NCBI RefSeq assembly: GCF_019967995.1
Contig: NZ_CP065377.1
Location: 1,426,001-1,490,000 of the forward strand
Length of the DNA: 64,000 nt
Reading direction: 5' to 3'
Source of the DNA: Faecalibacterium prausnitzii
GTDB lineage: Bacteria; Bacillota; Clostridia; Oscillospirales; Ruminococcaceae
Position numbers and translations under genes: made by a program. The first letter of the stretch is position 1; each line of letters opens with the position of its first letter. Shown piece after piece: positions 1-9,389 of the stretch. Under the pieces are notes generated by a model that was not told where the DNA came from, did not search any database, and saw nothing but the letters and a program-made list of their open reading frames with translations.

Positions 1-1026
1 GCGCTGGATGGCTACCACGACATCCCCGGTGTCGAGATCGCCGTGTTCTTCCCTACGGGCGGCACCAGCGAGATCCAGCGCCTGCAGATGGCCACGCAGG
101 AGGGCGATAATGTCGCCGTCTATGCAGTGCACGGCAACTTTGACGACGCCCAGACCGGCGTGAAGCGGGTCTTCGGCGACACGGCCATTGCTGCCGAGCT
201 GGCAAAGCGAAACATCCGCCTGTCCAGCGCCAACTCCATCAACTGGGGCCGTCTGGTCCCGCAGATCGTCTATTATTTTGCCGCCTACGCTCAGCTTCTC
301 AAGGCGGGGCAGATCGCGCTGGGCGACGCAGTGGATTTCTGCGTCCCCACCGGCAACTTCGGCGACATTCTGGCGGGCTATTACGCCAAGCAAATGGGCC
401 TGCCCGTGGGCAAGCTGGTCTGCGCTTCCAACGAAAACAATGTTCTCACCGACTTCCTCACCACCGGCACTTACACGGCCCGGCGCGCGTTTTACAAGAC
501 CACTTCGCCCAGCATGGACATCTTGGTCTCGTCGAACCTGGAACGCCTGCTGTACCATGTCACCGGCAGCGACACCGAAGTGGCTTCTCTGATGAAGCAG
601 CTGAACGAGACGGGCAGCTACACCGTCCGCCCCGAAACGCTGGCCGCTATCCAGGAGAGCTTCGCCTGCGGCTGGAGCAGCGAAGCGCAGGTGGCAGAGG
701 AGATCCGCGCCCGCTACGAGCGGGACCATTACCTCTGCGATACCCACACCGCCGTGGCGTTCCATGTGGCGTCTCAGCACAAGCGGGATGGGGTGCCGAT
801 GGTGGTGCTCTCTACCGCATCGCCCTTCAAGTTCCCGCGCAGCGTGCTGGAAGCACTGGGCCATGCCGCCCCGGCCAACGATTTCGAGGCCATGCAGCAG
901 CTGGAAGAGGCCACCGGCTGCACCGCTCCGGCCAGCCTGTCGGCACTGCGTCAGAAAGCGGAGCGCTTCCACACCGTCATCGACCCGGAGCAGATCGCAC
1001 AGGTGGCGCTGCGCTATCAGGCGTGA
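1..1026 (+). CDS. thrC: Threonine synthase, C-terminal part (5' end outside window)
   Basis: Threonine synthase converts O-phosphohomoserine to threonine with PLP. The reading frame is open from base 1 and ends at TGA 1024-1026, leaving about 341 residues. The visible part starts in the stretch FFPTGGTSEIQ, which matches the family's F(Y/F)P..G.S.IQ motif, followed by GNFGD (phosphate-binding, FVCPTGNFGD type), NENNVL and the C-terminal TASPFKFP segment typical of ThrC. The N-terminal part with the PLP lysine lies upstream of the window. In-frame GTG at 43 is internal, not a start. The next gene begins 25 bases downstream, so it may be co-transcribed. Confidence 0.93.
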   Translation, partial: ALDGYHDIPGVEIAVFFPTGGTSEIQRLQMATQEGDNVAVYAVHGNFDDAQTGVKRVFGDTAIAAELAKRNIRLSSANSINWGRLVPQIVYYFAAYAQLLKAGQIALGDAVDFCVPTGNFGDILAGYYAKQMGLPVGKLVCASNENNVLTDFLTTGTYTARRAFYKTTSPSMDILVSSNLERLLYHVTGSDTEVASLMKQLNETGSYTVRPETLAAIQESFACGWSSEAQVAEEIRARYERDHYLCDTHTAVAFHVASQHKRDGVPMVVLSTASPFKFPRSVLEALGHAAPANDFEAMQQLEEATGCTAPASLSALRQKAERFHTVIDPEQIAQVALRYQA

Positions 1027-1051
1027 TCCGACCTAGAACAGGAGTAACAGA

Positions 1052-1735
1052 ATGGCACTTTATGTGCTTGGCGATACCCATCTTTCCCTCGGCGCATCCA
1101 AGCCCATGGATATTTTTCCGGGGTGGGACAATTACGTAGAGCGGCTGGAGCGCAGCTGGCGCAAGCTCATCACCCCGCAGGACACCATCGTGCTGGCGGG
1201 GGATATCAGCTGGGCCATGCGCCTGACCGATACCCGCAGAGATTTCGCGTTTTTGCAGCAGCTTCCAGGCCAGAAGCTCATCATGAAGGGCAACCACGAT
1301 TACTGGTGGAGCACGGCCAACAAAATGAACGCCTACCTGAAAGCGGAGGGCTTCGATACCCTGCACATCCTGCACAACAACTCCTACACGGTGGAGGGCT
1401 ACGCCCTCTGCGGCACACGGGGCTGGCTGTTCGATGTGGGGGAGCCGCATGACGAAAAGGTCATGAACCGCGAGATCGGGCGGCTGAAAATGAGCCTGGA
1501 CGCTGCGGAACCGGGGCTGGAAAAGCTCGTGTTCCTGCATTATCCGCCGGTCTACACCGGCACCAGCGCCCCGGAGATCGTGGCGACGCTGAAGGACTAC
1601 GGCATCCGGCGCTGCTTCTATGGCCATCTGCACGGAAATGCCATCCGCTATGCCGTGCAGGGCGATGTGGACGGCATCCGCTACAAGCTCGTCAGTGCCG
1701 ACGGCCTGCGTTTCTGCCCGTACCGCATCAATTAA
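1052..1735 (+). CDS. Predicted metallophosphoesterase (calcineurin-like)
   Basis: A 227-residue protein with the full metallophosphoesterase motif set in order: GDTHLS near residue 7 (metal ligands D, H), GDISW near 50, GNHDYWW near 80, HYPP near 162 and GHLHG near 191. These residues bind a dinuclear metal centre that hydrolyses phosphoesters. It resembles the COG1768 group of cytosolic predicted phosphohydrolases. The substrate cannot be read from sequence. There is a good ribosome binding site (AGGAG) about 10 bases before the ATG. No signal peptide or membrane segment is seen. It follows thrC closely and has no clear terminator before the tig promoter. Confidence 0.85.
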   Translation: MALYVLGDTHLSLGASKPMDIFPGWDNYVERLERSWRKLITPQDTIVLAGDISWAMRLTDTRRDFAFLQQLPGQKLIMKGNHDYWWSTANKMNAYLKAEGFDTLHILHNNSYTVEGYALCGTRGWLFDVGEPHDEKVMNREIGRLKMSLDAAEPGLEKLVFLHYPPVYTGTSAPEIVATLKDYGIRRCFYGHLHGNAIRYAVQGDVDGIRYKLVSADGLRFCPYRIN

Positions 1736-1779
1736 AGGCGGACAGAGTGGGCAAAAAGAACAAAAAGTCAAAATTTGGT

Positions 1780-1809
1780 CTGGCAATTGTGTCTGGAACG
1801 TGCTATAAT
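1780..1809 (+). promoter_or_regulatory. Sigma-A promoter of tig
   Basis: CTGGCA (1780-1785), an 18-base spacer and a perfect TATAAT (1804-1809). The transcript would start near 1816 and carry a leader of about 135 bases before tig. Confidence 0.6.
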
Positions 1810-1842
1810 AAGTTTTGACGCGATTGTTGCACCCAATTGAGC

Positions 1843-1916
1843 GCGCGCGTCCCCGCATTTCGCAAACAGCAAGGACGCGGTGCGCGGTTGCAGGGGAGGG
1901 GGAACACCCCGCTCCC
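1843..1916 (+). other. GC-rich structured 5' leader of tig
   Basis: Two hairpins can be drawn in the tig leader: CGCGTCC (1846-1852) with GGACGCG (1873-1879), extendable by further GC pairs, and GGGAG (1894-1898) with CTCCC (1912-1916) enclosing a G4/C4 inner stem. Neither is followed by a U-run, so they are not terminators. They could affect mRNA stability or be incidental in a GC-rich leader. Confidence 0.35.
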
Positions 1917-1950
1917 AACGCAATAGAATTTTTGAGTGGAGGATACACAA

Positions 1951-3267
1951 ATGAATTTCATCAAGTGCGAAAAGCTCGAAAAGAGCATGGCAGAGCTGCA
2001 GTTCTCCATCGACGCTGAGGCCTTCAAGGCCGCAGTTGCCGATGTCTTCAAGAAGGAGGGCAAGAAGTACGCAGTTCCCGGCTTCCGCAAGGGCAAGGCT
2101 CCCCGCGCTCTGATCGAGAAGATGTACGGCGCTGATGTCTTTACCTACGATGCCATCAACGAGCTGTTCCCCGACGCATACGAGGCAGCTGTCAAGGAAG
2201 CTGGCATCGAGCCCGTTGGCCGCCCGGAGGTCAGCGTGGATTCTGCAAACGAGACCGAGGGCGTGACCCTGACTGTCAAGGTCGCCGTCAAGCCCGAAGT
2301 CAAGGTCGGCAACTACAACGGTCTGACCGTTGAGAAGACGGTCCATACTGTTACCGACGAGACTGTCGATGCCGAGCTGAAGCGTGTGCAGGAGCGCAAC
2401 GCCCGTGAGCTGACCCGTGAGGGCGCTGCTGAGAACGGCGACATCGTTGATATCGACTTCGAGGGCTTCGTCGATGGCGTTGCATTCGAGGGCGGCAAGG
2501 CAGAGCACTACAGCCTGACCCTGGGCAGCGGCTCCTTCATCCCCGGCTTCGAGGATCAGATCGTCGGCCACTCTGCTGGCGAAGAGTTCGACGTCAACGT
2601 CACCTTCCCCACCGAGTATCAGGCTGCTGAGCTGGCTGGCAAGGAAGCTGTCTTCAAGATCAAGCTGCACGAGGTCAAGTACAAGGAGCTGCCCGCTCTG
2701 GACGACGAGCTGGCAAAGGACTGCTCTGAGTATGACACGCTGGAGGCCTTCAAGGAGTCCATCCGCAAGAACAACCAGGAGCAGCTGGACAAGCAGGATG
2801 ACCTGGCTGTCGAGAACGCTCTGGTCGATCAGGTCATCGAGAGCATGGAGGCTGAGATCCCCCAGGCCATGTATGACACCCGTATGGACGAGATGGTCAA
2901 CGACTTTGCCTTCCGTGTGGAGCAGCAGGGTCTGCGCCTGGAAGACTACCTGAAGTATATGGGCCAGACCGTGGAGCAGTTCCGCGCTTCCTTCATGCCC
3001 CAGGCTGAGAAGCAGGTCAAGATCCGTCTGGCTCTGGAGGCTGTTGCTGCCGCTGAGAACATCGAGGCTTCTGAGGAAGAGGTCTCTGCTGAGATCAAGC
3101 GCATCGCAGACCAGTACAAGATGGAAGAGGACAAGGTCCGTGAGCTGGTCAACGTCGATGACCTGAAGAAGGATCTGGCCATCAATAAGGCCATCGACTT
3201 CATCAAGAGCCACGCCAACGTCGTGGAGAAGGCTGCGGAAGCCGAGAAGACCGAGGACGCTGAGTAA
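1951..3267 (+). CDS. tig: Trigger factor (ribosome-associated chaperone)
   Basis: Trigger factor binds ribosomal protein L23 at the exit tunnel and shields nascent chains. The 438-residue product has the three expected parts: an N-terminal ribosome-binding domain with the signature GFRKGKAPR near residue 45, a middle FKBP-type prolyl isomerase domain (about 150-245, with GSGSFIPGFEDQIVG), and a helical C-terminal chaperone domain rich in Glu, Lys and Ala. I start it at ATG 1951, preceded by GGAGG at 1938-1942; an in-frame GTG at 1936 overlaps that ribosome binding site and is less likely. Own promoter upstream; clpP and clpX follow, the common Firmicute order. Confidence 0.97.
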   Translation: MNFIKCEKLEKSMAELQFSIDAEAFKAAVADVFKKEGKKYAVPGFRKGKAPRALIEKMYGADVFTYDAINELFPDAYEAAVKEAGIEPVGRPEVSVDSANETEGVTLTVKVAVKPEVKVGNYNGLTVEKTVHTVTDETVDAELKRVQERNARELTREGAAENGDIVDIDFEGFVDGVAFEGGKAEHYSLTLGSGSFIPGFEDQIVGHSAGEEFDVNVTFPTEYQAAELAGKEAVFKIKLHEVKYKELPALDDELAKDCSEYDTLEAFKESIRKNNQEQLDKQDDLAVENALVDQVIESMEAEIPQAMYDTRMDEMVNDFAFRVEQQGLRLEDYLKYMGQTVEQFRASFMPQAEKQVKIRLALEAVAAAENIEASEEEVSAEIKRIADQYKMEEDKVRELVNVDDLKKDLAINKAIDFIKSHANVVEKAAEAEKTEDAE

Positions 3268-3331
3268 GCTCAGCCTCCAAGGCCGCCATCGCAAAAACGG
3301 TACTTCACCGCTTTTGTGAGCAAAGGTTGTT

Positions 3332-3379
3332 AAAATTGACCGATACGGCCCTGTTTCTTTTGCCGTATCGGTCAATTTT
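3332..3379 (+). terminator. Perfect 18-bp inverted repeat between tig and clpP
   Basis: Left arm 3332-3349 and right arm 3362-3379 are perfectly complementary across a 12-base loop. The left arm begins with AAAA and the right arm ends with TTTT, so in either direction the stem ends in a short U-run, like a bidirectional intrinsic terminator. No promoter is obvious between it and clpP, so partial read-through or mRNA processing is also possible. Confidence 0.6.
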
Positions 3380-3417
3380 GCAAATACCAAACATTTTCAA
3401 TCCAGGAGGCGAACTTT

Positions 3418-4017
3418 ATGAGTTTTGTTCCTTATGTTGTGGAACAGTCGGCACACGGCGAGCGTTCCTACGATATCTTCTCCCGTCTGCTGAATGACCG
3501 CATCATCGTGCTGAGCGAGGATGTCAACGATACCACGGCCAGCCTTGTTGTGGCACAGCTGCTGTATCTGGAAGGGCAGGACCCGGATAAGGATATCAGC
3601 CTGTATATCAACAGCCCCGGCGGCTCCATCAGTGCGGGCATGGCCATCCACGATACCATGCGGTATATCAAGTGCGATGTCTCCACCATCTGCATGGGCA
3701 TGGCAGCCTCCATGGGCGCGTTCCTGCTGGCCAGCGGCACCAAGGGCAAGCGCTTTGCGCTGCCCAACGCCGAGATCATGATCCACCAGCCCCTCATCGC
3801 AGGCGGTCAGGGCGGCGGCCTTTCCGGCCAGACCACGGATATCAAGATCCATGCCGAGCACATGGTCTATATCCGCGATAAGATGAACCGGATGCTGAGC
3901 GAGTACACCGGCCAGCCGCTGGAAAAGCTCCAGCTGGATACCGAGCGCGACAACTATATGTCTGCGCAGCAAGCAAAGGAATACGGCCTGATCGATGAGG
4001 TCATCACCCACCGCTGA
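3418..4017 (+). CDS. clpP: ATP-dependent Clp protease proteolytic subunit
   Basis: ClpP forms the 14-mer proteolytic chamber that works with ClpX. The 199-residue protein has the serine-protease triad: Ser98 in GMAASMGAF, His123 in EIMIHQPL, and Asp178 in the TERDNY segment (placed by counting back from the conserved C-terminus). The oxyanion-site motif SPGGS is at 66-70. Between His123 and Asp178 the spacing is about six residues longer than in E. coli ClpP because of a glycine-rich insert ([11 protein letters not shown]) in the handle region. The ribosome binding site AGGAGG precedes the ATG by 8 bases. clpX follows after 76 bases. Confidence 0.97.
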   Translation: MSFVPYVVEQSAHGERSYDIFSRLLNDRIIVLSEDVNDTTASLVVAQLLYLEGQDPDKDISLYINSPGGSISAGMAIHDTMRYIKCDVSTICMGMAASMGAFLLASGTKGKRFALPNAEIMIHQPLIAGGQGGGLSGQTTDIKIHAEHMVYIRDKMNRMLSEYTGQPLEKLQLDTERDNYMSAQQAKEYGLIDEVITHR

Positions 4018-4093
4018 GGGATCGCTGAAATCAATCGGCGCAGCAGGGGAGAACCCCGCTGCGTCTGACGACCCAGAATAAGGAAAAACGGCT

Positions 4094-5419
4094 ATGGCAA
4101 ACAACAATTCCGGCAGAGACAAAAACGAAAAAGATCTGGTTTGCAGCTTCTGCGGTAAGCATCAGGACGAAGTGGAGCGGATGATCATCGGCCCCGGCGT
4201 CAACATCTGCAGCGAGTGCATCGGCCTGTGTTACGACCTGCTCGCGGACAAGCCGGAGCATCCTGGCTCGAACCGCCCCAGCCGCGGCAATGCAAGCCGC
4301 GCCCATGTGCAGGCTGCGGACGACCTCTCGGTCAACATCCTGACCCCGGAGGAGATCAAAGACGGCCTGGACCAGTATGTCATCGGGCAGGACGAGGCCA
4401 AGCGTGTGCTGGCGGTCTCTGTCTACAACCACTACAAGCGCATCCTGAGCGGCAAGGGTTCGGACGTGGAGCTGCAGAAGTCCAACGTCCTGCTCCTCGG
4501 CCCCTCCGGTGTCGGCAAGACCCTGCTGGCCCAGACGTTGGCCAAGATGCTGGGGGTGCCCTTCGCCATCGCGGATGCCACCACCCTCACCGAGGCAGGC
4601 TATGTCGGCGAGGACGTCGAGAACATCCTGCTCAAGCTCATCCAGGCGGCCGATTTTGATGTGCAGAAGGCACAGATCGGCATCATCTACATTGATGAGA
4701 TCGACAAGATCACCCGCAAGAGCGAGAACCCCTCCATCACCCGCGATGTGGGCGGCGAGGGTGTGCAGCAGGCCCTGCTGAAGATCCTGGAAGGCACGGT
4801 CAGCAATGTCCCGCCCCAGGGCGGCCGCAAGCACCCCCAGCAGGAGTTCATCCAGATCGACACCACCAACATCCTCTTCATCTGCGGCGGTGCCTTTGAC
4901 GGCCTGGACAAGTACATCCAGCGCCGCACCGATAAGTCCGCACTGGGCTTCGGCAGCTCCCTGAAGGACAACTCCGACGATGCCCAGAAGGCGCTGCTGC
5001 GCAAGGTGGAGCCGCACGATCTGGTCAAGTTCGGCCTCATCCCGGAGCTGATCGGCCGTCTGCCGGTCATCACCGTGCTGGATGATCTGGACGAGGACGC
5101 TCTGGTCCGTGTGCTCAAGGAGCCCCGCAACAGCCTGGTCAAGCAGTACAAAGAGCTGCTCAACATGGACAGTGTGGAGCTGGAGATCACCGATGAGGCC
5201 CTCCATGCGATCGCCCGCAAGACCATCGAGCGCAAGACCGGTGCGCGCGGCCTGCGCAGCGTGATGGAAAGCATCCTGATGCCCATCATGTACAAGGTGC
5301 CCAGCGATGCCACCATCATCCGCGTGACCATTGATGCGGACACCGTCGAGGGCGGCGAACCGAAGCTGGAATACGGCGCGGTCCGCAAGCGCTATAAGAA
5401 TCAGACGTCCCTGAGCTGA
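4094..5419 (+). CDS. clpX: ATP-dependent Clp protease ATP-binding subunit ClpX
   Basis: ClpX is the AAA+ unfoldase that feeds ClpP. The 441-residue product has the N-terminal C4 zinc-binding domain (Cys17, Cys20, Cys39, Cys42), Walker A GPSGVGKT at 136-143, Walker B IIYIDEID, the [12 protein letters not shown] pore segment, the sensor region and the C-terminal GARGLR motif (sensor 2). The IGL/IGF-type ClpP-docking loop region follows the SALGFG stretch. Length matches the family. Own terminator downstream, so clpP-clpX end a transcription unit here. Confidence 0.97.
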   Translation: MANNNSGRDKNEKDLVCSFCGKHQDEVERMIIGPGVNICSECIGLCYDLLADKPEHPGSNRPSRGNASRAHVQAADDLSVNILTPEEIKDGLDQYVIGQDEAKRVLAVSVYNHYKRILSGKGSDVELQKSNVLLLGPSGVGKTLLAQTLAKMLGVPFAIADATTLTEAGYVGEDVENILLKLIQAADFDVQKAQIGIIYIDEIDKITRKSENPSITRDVGGEGVQQALLKILEGTVSNVPPQGGRKHPQQEFIQIDTTNILFICGGAFDGLDKYIQRRTDKSALGFGSSLKDNSDDAQKALLRKVEPHDLVKFGLIPELIGRLPVITVLDDLDEDALVRVLKEPRNSLVKQYKELLNMDSVELEITDEALHAIARKTIERKTGARGLRSVMESILMPIMYKVPSDATIIRVTIDADTVEGGEPKLEYGAVRKRYKNQTSLS

Positions 5420-5451
5420 TCTGCCCACCCGGCAGGCTGCTCCGGGCCGCT

Positions 5452-5490
5452 GCCCCGCTGAAAGCTATGACTTTTGGCGGGGCTTTTTTT
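5452..5490 (+). terminator. Rho-independent terminator after clpX
   Basis: GCCCCGC (5452-5458) pairs with GCGGGGC (5477-5483), followed by seven T's (5484-5490). Confidence 0.85.
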
Positions 5491-5499
5491 GAGATATGC

Positions 5500-5528
5500 T
5501 TGTTTTAAGAGCAGATATGAGCTATAAT
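5500..5528 (+). promoter_or_regulatory. Sigma-A promoter of the aminotransferase gene
   Basis: TTGTTT (5500-5505), a 17-base spacer and TATAAT (5523-5528), immediately after the clpX terminator. The leader is about 100 bases. Confidence 0.6.
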
Positions 5529-5637
5529 ATTAAAGTCTGGACGGCTGGGCTGCGGCTCTCTCTGGCAGGAAGCTTCTTTTCAAAGCCCGGCGCGGACACT
5601 GTGGGAACAGGAAGTACGATAAAGGAGTGTGTTTTCA

Positions 5638-6921
5638 ATGGCGAATTATTTTGAGATGAACCGCGACGAACTCGTAGCCGAAAAGGCAAAACTGGAAGAG
5701 CAGTACAAAAACTTTCAGGCAATGGGCCTGAAGCTGAATATGGCCCGCGGTAAGCCCGGCCCTCACCAGATGGATCTGGCCATGGGCCTGCTGCAGATGA
5801 CCGATTATACCACCGATGCCGGCACCGACGCCCGCAACTACGGCGACCTGGAGGGTCTGCATGAGGCCCGCGTCCTGTTTGCGGATGTCTTCGGCGTCAA
5901 GCCTGCAGAAGTCTTCGTGGGCGGCAACTCCAGCCTGCAGCTGATGTACAACCTCATCAACATCGGCTATGTGTTCGGCTTCCCGGAGTCTCCCTGCCCC
6001 TGGTCTCAGGTGGAAAAGCGCAAGTTCCTCTGCCCGGTGCCCGGCTATGACCGCCACTTTGCCATCACCGAGGAGTTCGGCTTTGAGCTCATCAGCGTGC
6101 CCATGACCCCGAACGGCCCCGATATGGATGTGGTCGAGAAGCTGGTGGCCGAGGATGACACCATCAAGGGCATCTGGTGTGTGCCGCAGTATTCCAACCC
6201 CGACGGCTACACCTACAGTGACGAAACGATCGAGCGTTTTGCTAAGATGAAGACGGCCGCTCCCGATTTCAAGATCTTCTGGGATGAGGCCTACATCGTC
6301 CACCATCTGACCGATGAGATCATCGAGACCCCCGTTCTGCTGAACGAGTGCAAGAAGTACGGTACGCAGGACCGTGTCTTCATGTTCACCTCCACCAGTA
6401 AGATCACCTTCCCCGGTGCAGGCGTCTCCGCGATCGCCTGCAGCGAGAACTCCATGAAGTACATCTGCAAGCGCTTCTCGGTCATGATCATCAGCTACGA
6501 TAAGATGAACCAGCTGCGCCACGTCCGTTTCCTGAAGAACAAGGAAGGCGTCCTGGCCCACATGGCCAAGCACCGCCGCCGCCTGATCCCCTGCTTCGAT
6601 GCAGTGAAGACGGCCTTCTCCGAGGAGCTGACGCCCTGCGGCGATATCGCCCACTGGACCAACCCCAAGGGCGGCTACTTCATCAGCCTGTACGTGATGC
6701 CCGGCTGTGCCAAGCGTGTGGCAGCTCTGTGCAAGGAGTGCGGCCTGACCCTGACGGGTGCCGGTTCCGCTTACCCCTACCACAAAGACCCGGAAGATTC
6801 CCATCTGCGCATTGCGCCCACCTATCCCAGCCTGGACGAGGTGGAGACCGCTTCGGACCTGCTGTGCGTCTGCGTAAAGCTGGCCACGGTGGAAAAGCTG
6901 CTTGCGGATCAGAAAGCGTAA
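5638..6921 (+). CDS. PLP-dependent aminotransferase, aspartate aminotransferase type Ic-like
   Basis: A 427-residue fold-type I aminotransferase. It resembles the PF12897 group (described as type Ic aspartate aminotransferases, e.g. in corynebacteria): MARGKPGPHQMDL near the N-terminus, GGNSSLQLMYN (PLP phosphate region), QYSNPDGYTY, FWDEAYIVHHL (Asp/Tyr contacting the PLP ring) and STSKITFPGAG with the PLP-binding lysine, then HLRIAPTYPS with the substrate-binding arginine. Start is ATG 5638 behind AAAGGAG; an in-frame GTG nine bases earlier is too close to that site. Expected to interconvert an amino acid (probably aspartate or alanine) and 2-oxoglutarate; exact substrate is not readable. 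Confidence 0.85.
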   Translation: MANYFEMNRDELVAEKAKLEEQYKNFQAMGLKLNMARGKPGPHQMDLAMGLLQMTDYTTDAGTDARNYGDLEGLHEARVLFADVFGVKPAEVFVGGNSSLQLMYNLINIGYVFGFPESPCPWSQVEKRKFLCPVPGYDRHFAITEEFGFELISVPMTPNGPDMDVVEKLVAEDDTIKGIWCVPQYSNPDGYTYSDETIERFAKMKTAAPDFKIFWDEAYIVHHLTDEIIETPVLLNECKKYGTQDRVFMFTSTSKITFPGAGVSAIACSENSMKYICKRFSVMIISYDKMNQLRHVRFLKNKEGVLAHMAKHRRRLIPCFDAVKTAFSEELTPCGDIAHWTNPKGGYFISLYVMPGCAKRVAALCKECGLTLTGAGSAYPYHKDPEDSHLRIAPTYPSLDEVETASDLLCVCVKLATVEKLLADQKA

Positions 6922-7008
6922 GCGTCCCCGTTGTTGAAGATCTCCCCGCGCGGCGGAACTCTGCCGCACGGCGGAGGTTTATTATATTTTGGAGGTTTCC
7001 CGATTTTT

Positions 7009-9345
7009 ATGAAGACGAAAGGCAAAGCATGGCAGCTTGTTGTCACAGTGCTTCTGATCGCGGCGTTTGTCTACACGGCATTCTTCGGCGTTGCGGTCAA
7101 ATATGGCGATGTGACCCGGACCTATATCAAGGGCGCGCAGGATATACGCTTCGGCGTGGATATCAAGGGCGGCGTCAACGTGACGTTTGCACCCTCGGAC
7201 GGCTACGATGCCACCGATGAGCAGCTGGACGCCGCGCAGCTCGTCATTGAGAACCGTCTGGTCGGTTTGAACGTGACCGACTACGAGCTGTATGTGGACT
7301 ATGATTCCGACCGTCTGATCCTCGAATTTCCGTGGCAGTCCGGCGAGACGGATTTCGACCCCGAAGCTGCCATCGAAGAGATCGGCACCACCGCCTACCT
7401 GACCTTCCGGGAGGGGAGCAGCGCGGACGGTGAGCTGATCCTGGACGGCTCCATGGTCGAGAGCGCAGCAGCGCAGTACGGCCCGGTGAGCGGCAGCTCT
7501 TCGGAGTATTATGTGGCCCTCAAGTTCACCGATGCGGGTGCCAAAGCCTTTGGCGATGCCACCACCCGGCTCTACCAGAGCAGCGGCACCATCAGCATCT
7601 GGCTGGATGACGAGAATGTCAGCACGGCCACGGTCCATGCGGCCATTACCGACGGTGCTGCCATCATCACAAGCTCGGCATCCAACCCCTTCACGCAGGA
7701 CGATGTCGTCAAGATGGCCCGCCAGATCAACTCCGGCTCGCTGCCTTTTGCGCTGACCGTGGACAGCTACTCCACCATCAGCCCCAGCCTGGGCGAGAAC
7801 AGCCTGAGCGCTATGGTGCTGGCCGGTCTCATCGCTTTTGCCCTCATCGTGGTCCTGATGACAGCGCTGTACCGTCTGCCCGGTTTCCTGGCCTGCATCG
7901 CACTGGCCGGTCAGGTGGCGGCTACGCTGGCCTTCGTCTCCGGTTATTTCCCGGTGTTTGAGAGCTTCACCCTGACGCTGCCCGGCATTGCCGGTATCAT
8001 CCTGGCCATCGGCATGGGTGTGGACGCCAACGTCATCACCGCCGAGCGCATCAAGGAAGAGCTGCGCAGCGGCAAGTCTCTGGATGGTGCCCTCAAGAGC
8101 GGCTTTGCCCGCGGCCTGACGCCCATCATCGACGGCAACGTGACCATCGTCATCGTGGCGGTCGTGCTGATGGGTGCCTTCGGCCCCTCGGACGGCTTCT
8201 TTGCAAAGATGCTCCACTTCGTCTTCTTTGCCTTTGGCCCGTCCACTGCGGGCACCATCTATGCCTTCGGCTACACGCTGCTCACCGGTGTGCTGCTCAA
8301 CTTCGTGTTCGGCGTCTTCGCCACCCGCGTGATGATCCGCGGGGCAGCGGCCATCAAGGCCCTGCGCGACCCCTGGCTCTACGGTGCAGACCGCCCCGGC
8401 AAGGAGCCTGCGGAGAAGAAGCCCATCGACTTTGTGGGCCTGCGCAAGCGCTTCCTGACCATTTCCTCCTGCCTGATGGCAGTCATCCTGCTCTGCGCGG
8501 TGGTGTTTGGCGTCCGGCTGGATACCGAGTTCACCGGCGGTGCGATGATCACCCTGAGCTATGAGGGCGAGTTCACCACGGCCGATGTGCAGAAGACTGC
8601 TTCTGCCGCACTGGGCAGCAAGGACCTGACCCTCCAGACCGGCGAGAACGTCGCCACCGGGGAGCAGACCCTGAAGATCTCCATGCCCGGCAACGAGACC
8701 GTGACCACCGATCAGGTGGAGAACCTGCTGGATTCCCTGAACGAGACCTACCCGGACAACGGCTTCGTTCAGTTGTCGCTGAGCAACGTCAGCGCGGCCA
8801 TGGGTACCAAGTTCCTGCAGAAGAGTCTGGTCGCCGTTCTCTTTGCGCTGGTGCTCATCCTGCTGTATATCGGCTTCCGTTTCCAGAAGATCGGCGGCCT
8901 GACCGGCGGCATGATGGCCGTTCTGGCCCTGCTGAACGACCTGATGGTCGTGTTTGGCACCTTCGTGCTGCTGCGCACCCCGCTGGACGGCAACTTTATC
9001 GCCGCCATGCTGACCATTCTGGGCTACTCCATCAACGATACCGTCGTCGTGTACGACCGCATCCGCGAGAACCGCACCCTGATGGAGAAGAAGATCTCCT
9101 TCGAAGAATTGGTCAACCACTCGGTCAACCAGTCGGCCCGCCGCACCATCATCACCACCGTCACCACCGTGATGGCGCTGGGCGTGATGTGCATCATCTC
9201 TAAACTCTACGGCCTGGACAGCATCTTCACCTTTGCGTTCCCGCTGATGATGGGCATGATCAGTGGTGTTTACACCTCGCTGTGCGTGTCCACTTCCGCG
9301 TGGGTGCTGTGGAGCGAGCGCAAGACCGGCAAAAAGAAAGCGTGA
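7009..9345 (+). CDS. secDF: Fused protein-export membrane protein SecD/SecF
   Basis: SecDF uses the proton gradient to help pull proteins through SecYEG. The 778-residue protein is a single-chain fusion: the SecD half has an N-terminal membrane helix, the FGVDIKGG motif, a periplasm-equivalent domain and the membrane motif GIGMGVDANVITAERIKEE; the SecF half has DTEFTGG, GGLTGGMMAVLALLND and GYSINDTVVVYDRIREN. About 12 membrane helices are apparent. Fusion is known from Bacillus. I start at ATG 7009 with GGAGG at 6991-6995; an upstream in-frame TTG at 6931 lacks such a site and would add 26 non-conserved residues. Confidence 0.95.
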   Translation: MKTKGKAWQLVVTVLLIAAFVYTAFFGVAVKYGDVTRTYIKGAQDIRFGVDIKGGVNVTFAPSDGYDATDEQLDAAQLVIENRLVGLNVTDYELYVDYDSDRLILEFPWQSGETDFDPEAAIEEIGTTAYLTFREGSSADGELILDGSMVESAAAQYGPVSGSSSEYYVALKFTDAGAKAFGDATTRLYQSSGTISIWLDDENVSTATVHAAITDGAAIITSSASNPFTQDDVVKMARQINSGSLPFALTVDSYSTISPSLGENSLSAMVLAGLIAFALIVVLMTALYRLPGFLACIALAGQVAATLAFVSGYFPVFESFTLTLPGIAGIILAIGMGVDANVITAERIKEELRSGKSLDGALKSGFARGLTPIIDGNVTIVIVAVVLMGAFGPSDGFFAKMLHFVFFAFGPSTAGTIYAFGYTLLTGVLLNFVFGVFATRVMIRGAAAIKALRDPWLYGADRPGKEPAEKKPIDFVGLRKRFLTISSCLMAVILLCAVVFGVRLDTEFTGGAMITLSYEGEFTTADVQKTASAALGSKDLTLQTGENVATGEQTLKISMPGNETVTTDQVENLLDSLNETYPDNGFVQLSLSNVSAAMGTKFLQKSLVAVLFALVLILLYIGFRFQKIGGLTGGMMAVLALLNDLMVVFGTFVLLRTPLDGNFIAAMLTILGYSINDTVVVYDRIRENRTLMEKKISFEELVNHSVNQSARRTIITTVTTVMALGVMCIISKLYGLDSIFTFAFPLMMGMISGVYTSLCVSTSAWVLWSERKTGKKKA

Positions 9346-9389
9346 GCTTCGCCCGAACGTGAACATGACCAAATCAGGAGGAACAAACC

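Noticed and set aside
1768-3390. Minus-strand 540-codon frame rich in Leu and Val opposite tig
   Set aside because: Leu-rich because it is the complement of Lys/Glu-rich trigger factor; no start signal.
3332-3418. CtsR operator ahead of clpP
   Set aside because: Single GGTCAA-like halves exist inside the inverted repeat, but not the tandem GGTCAAA heptads CtsR requires.
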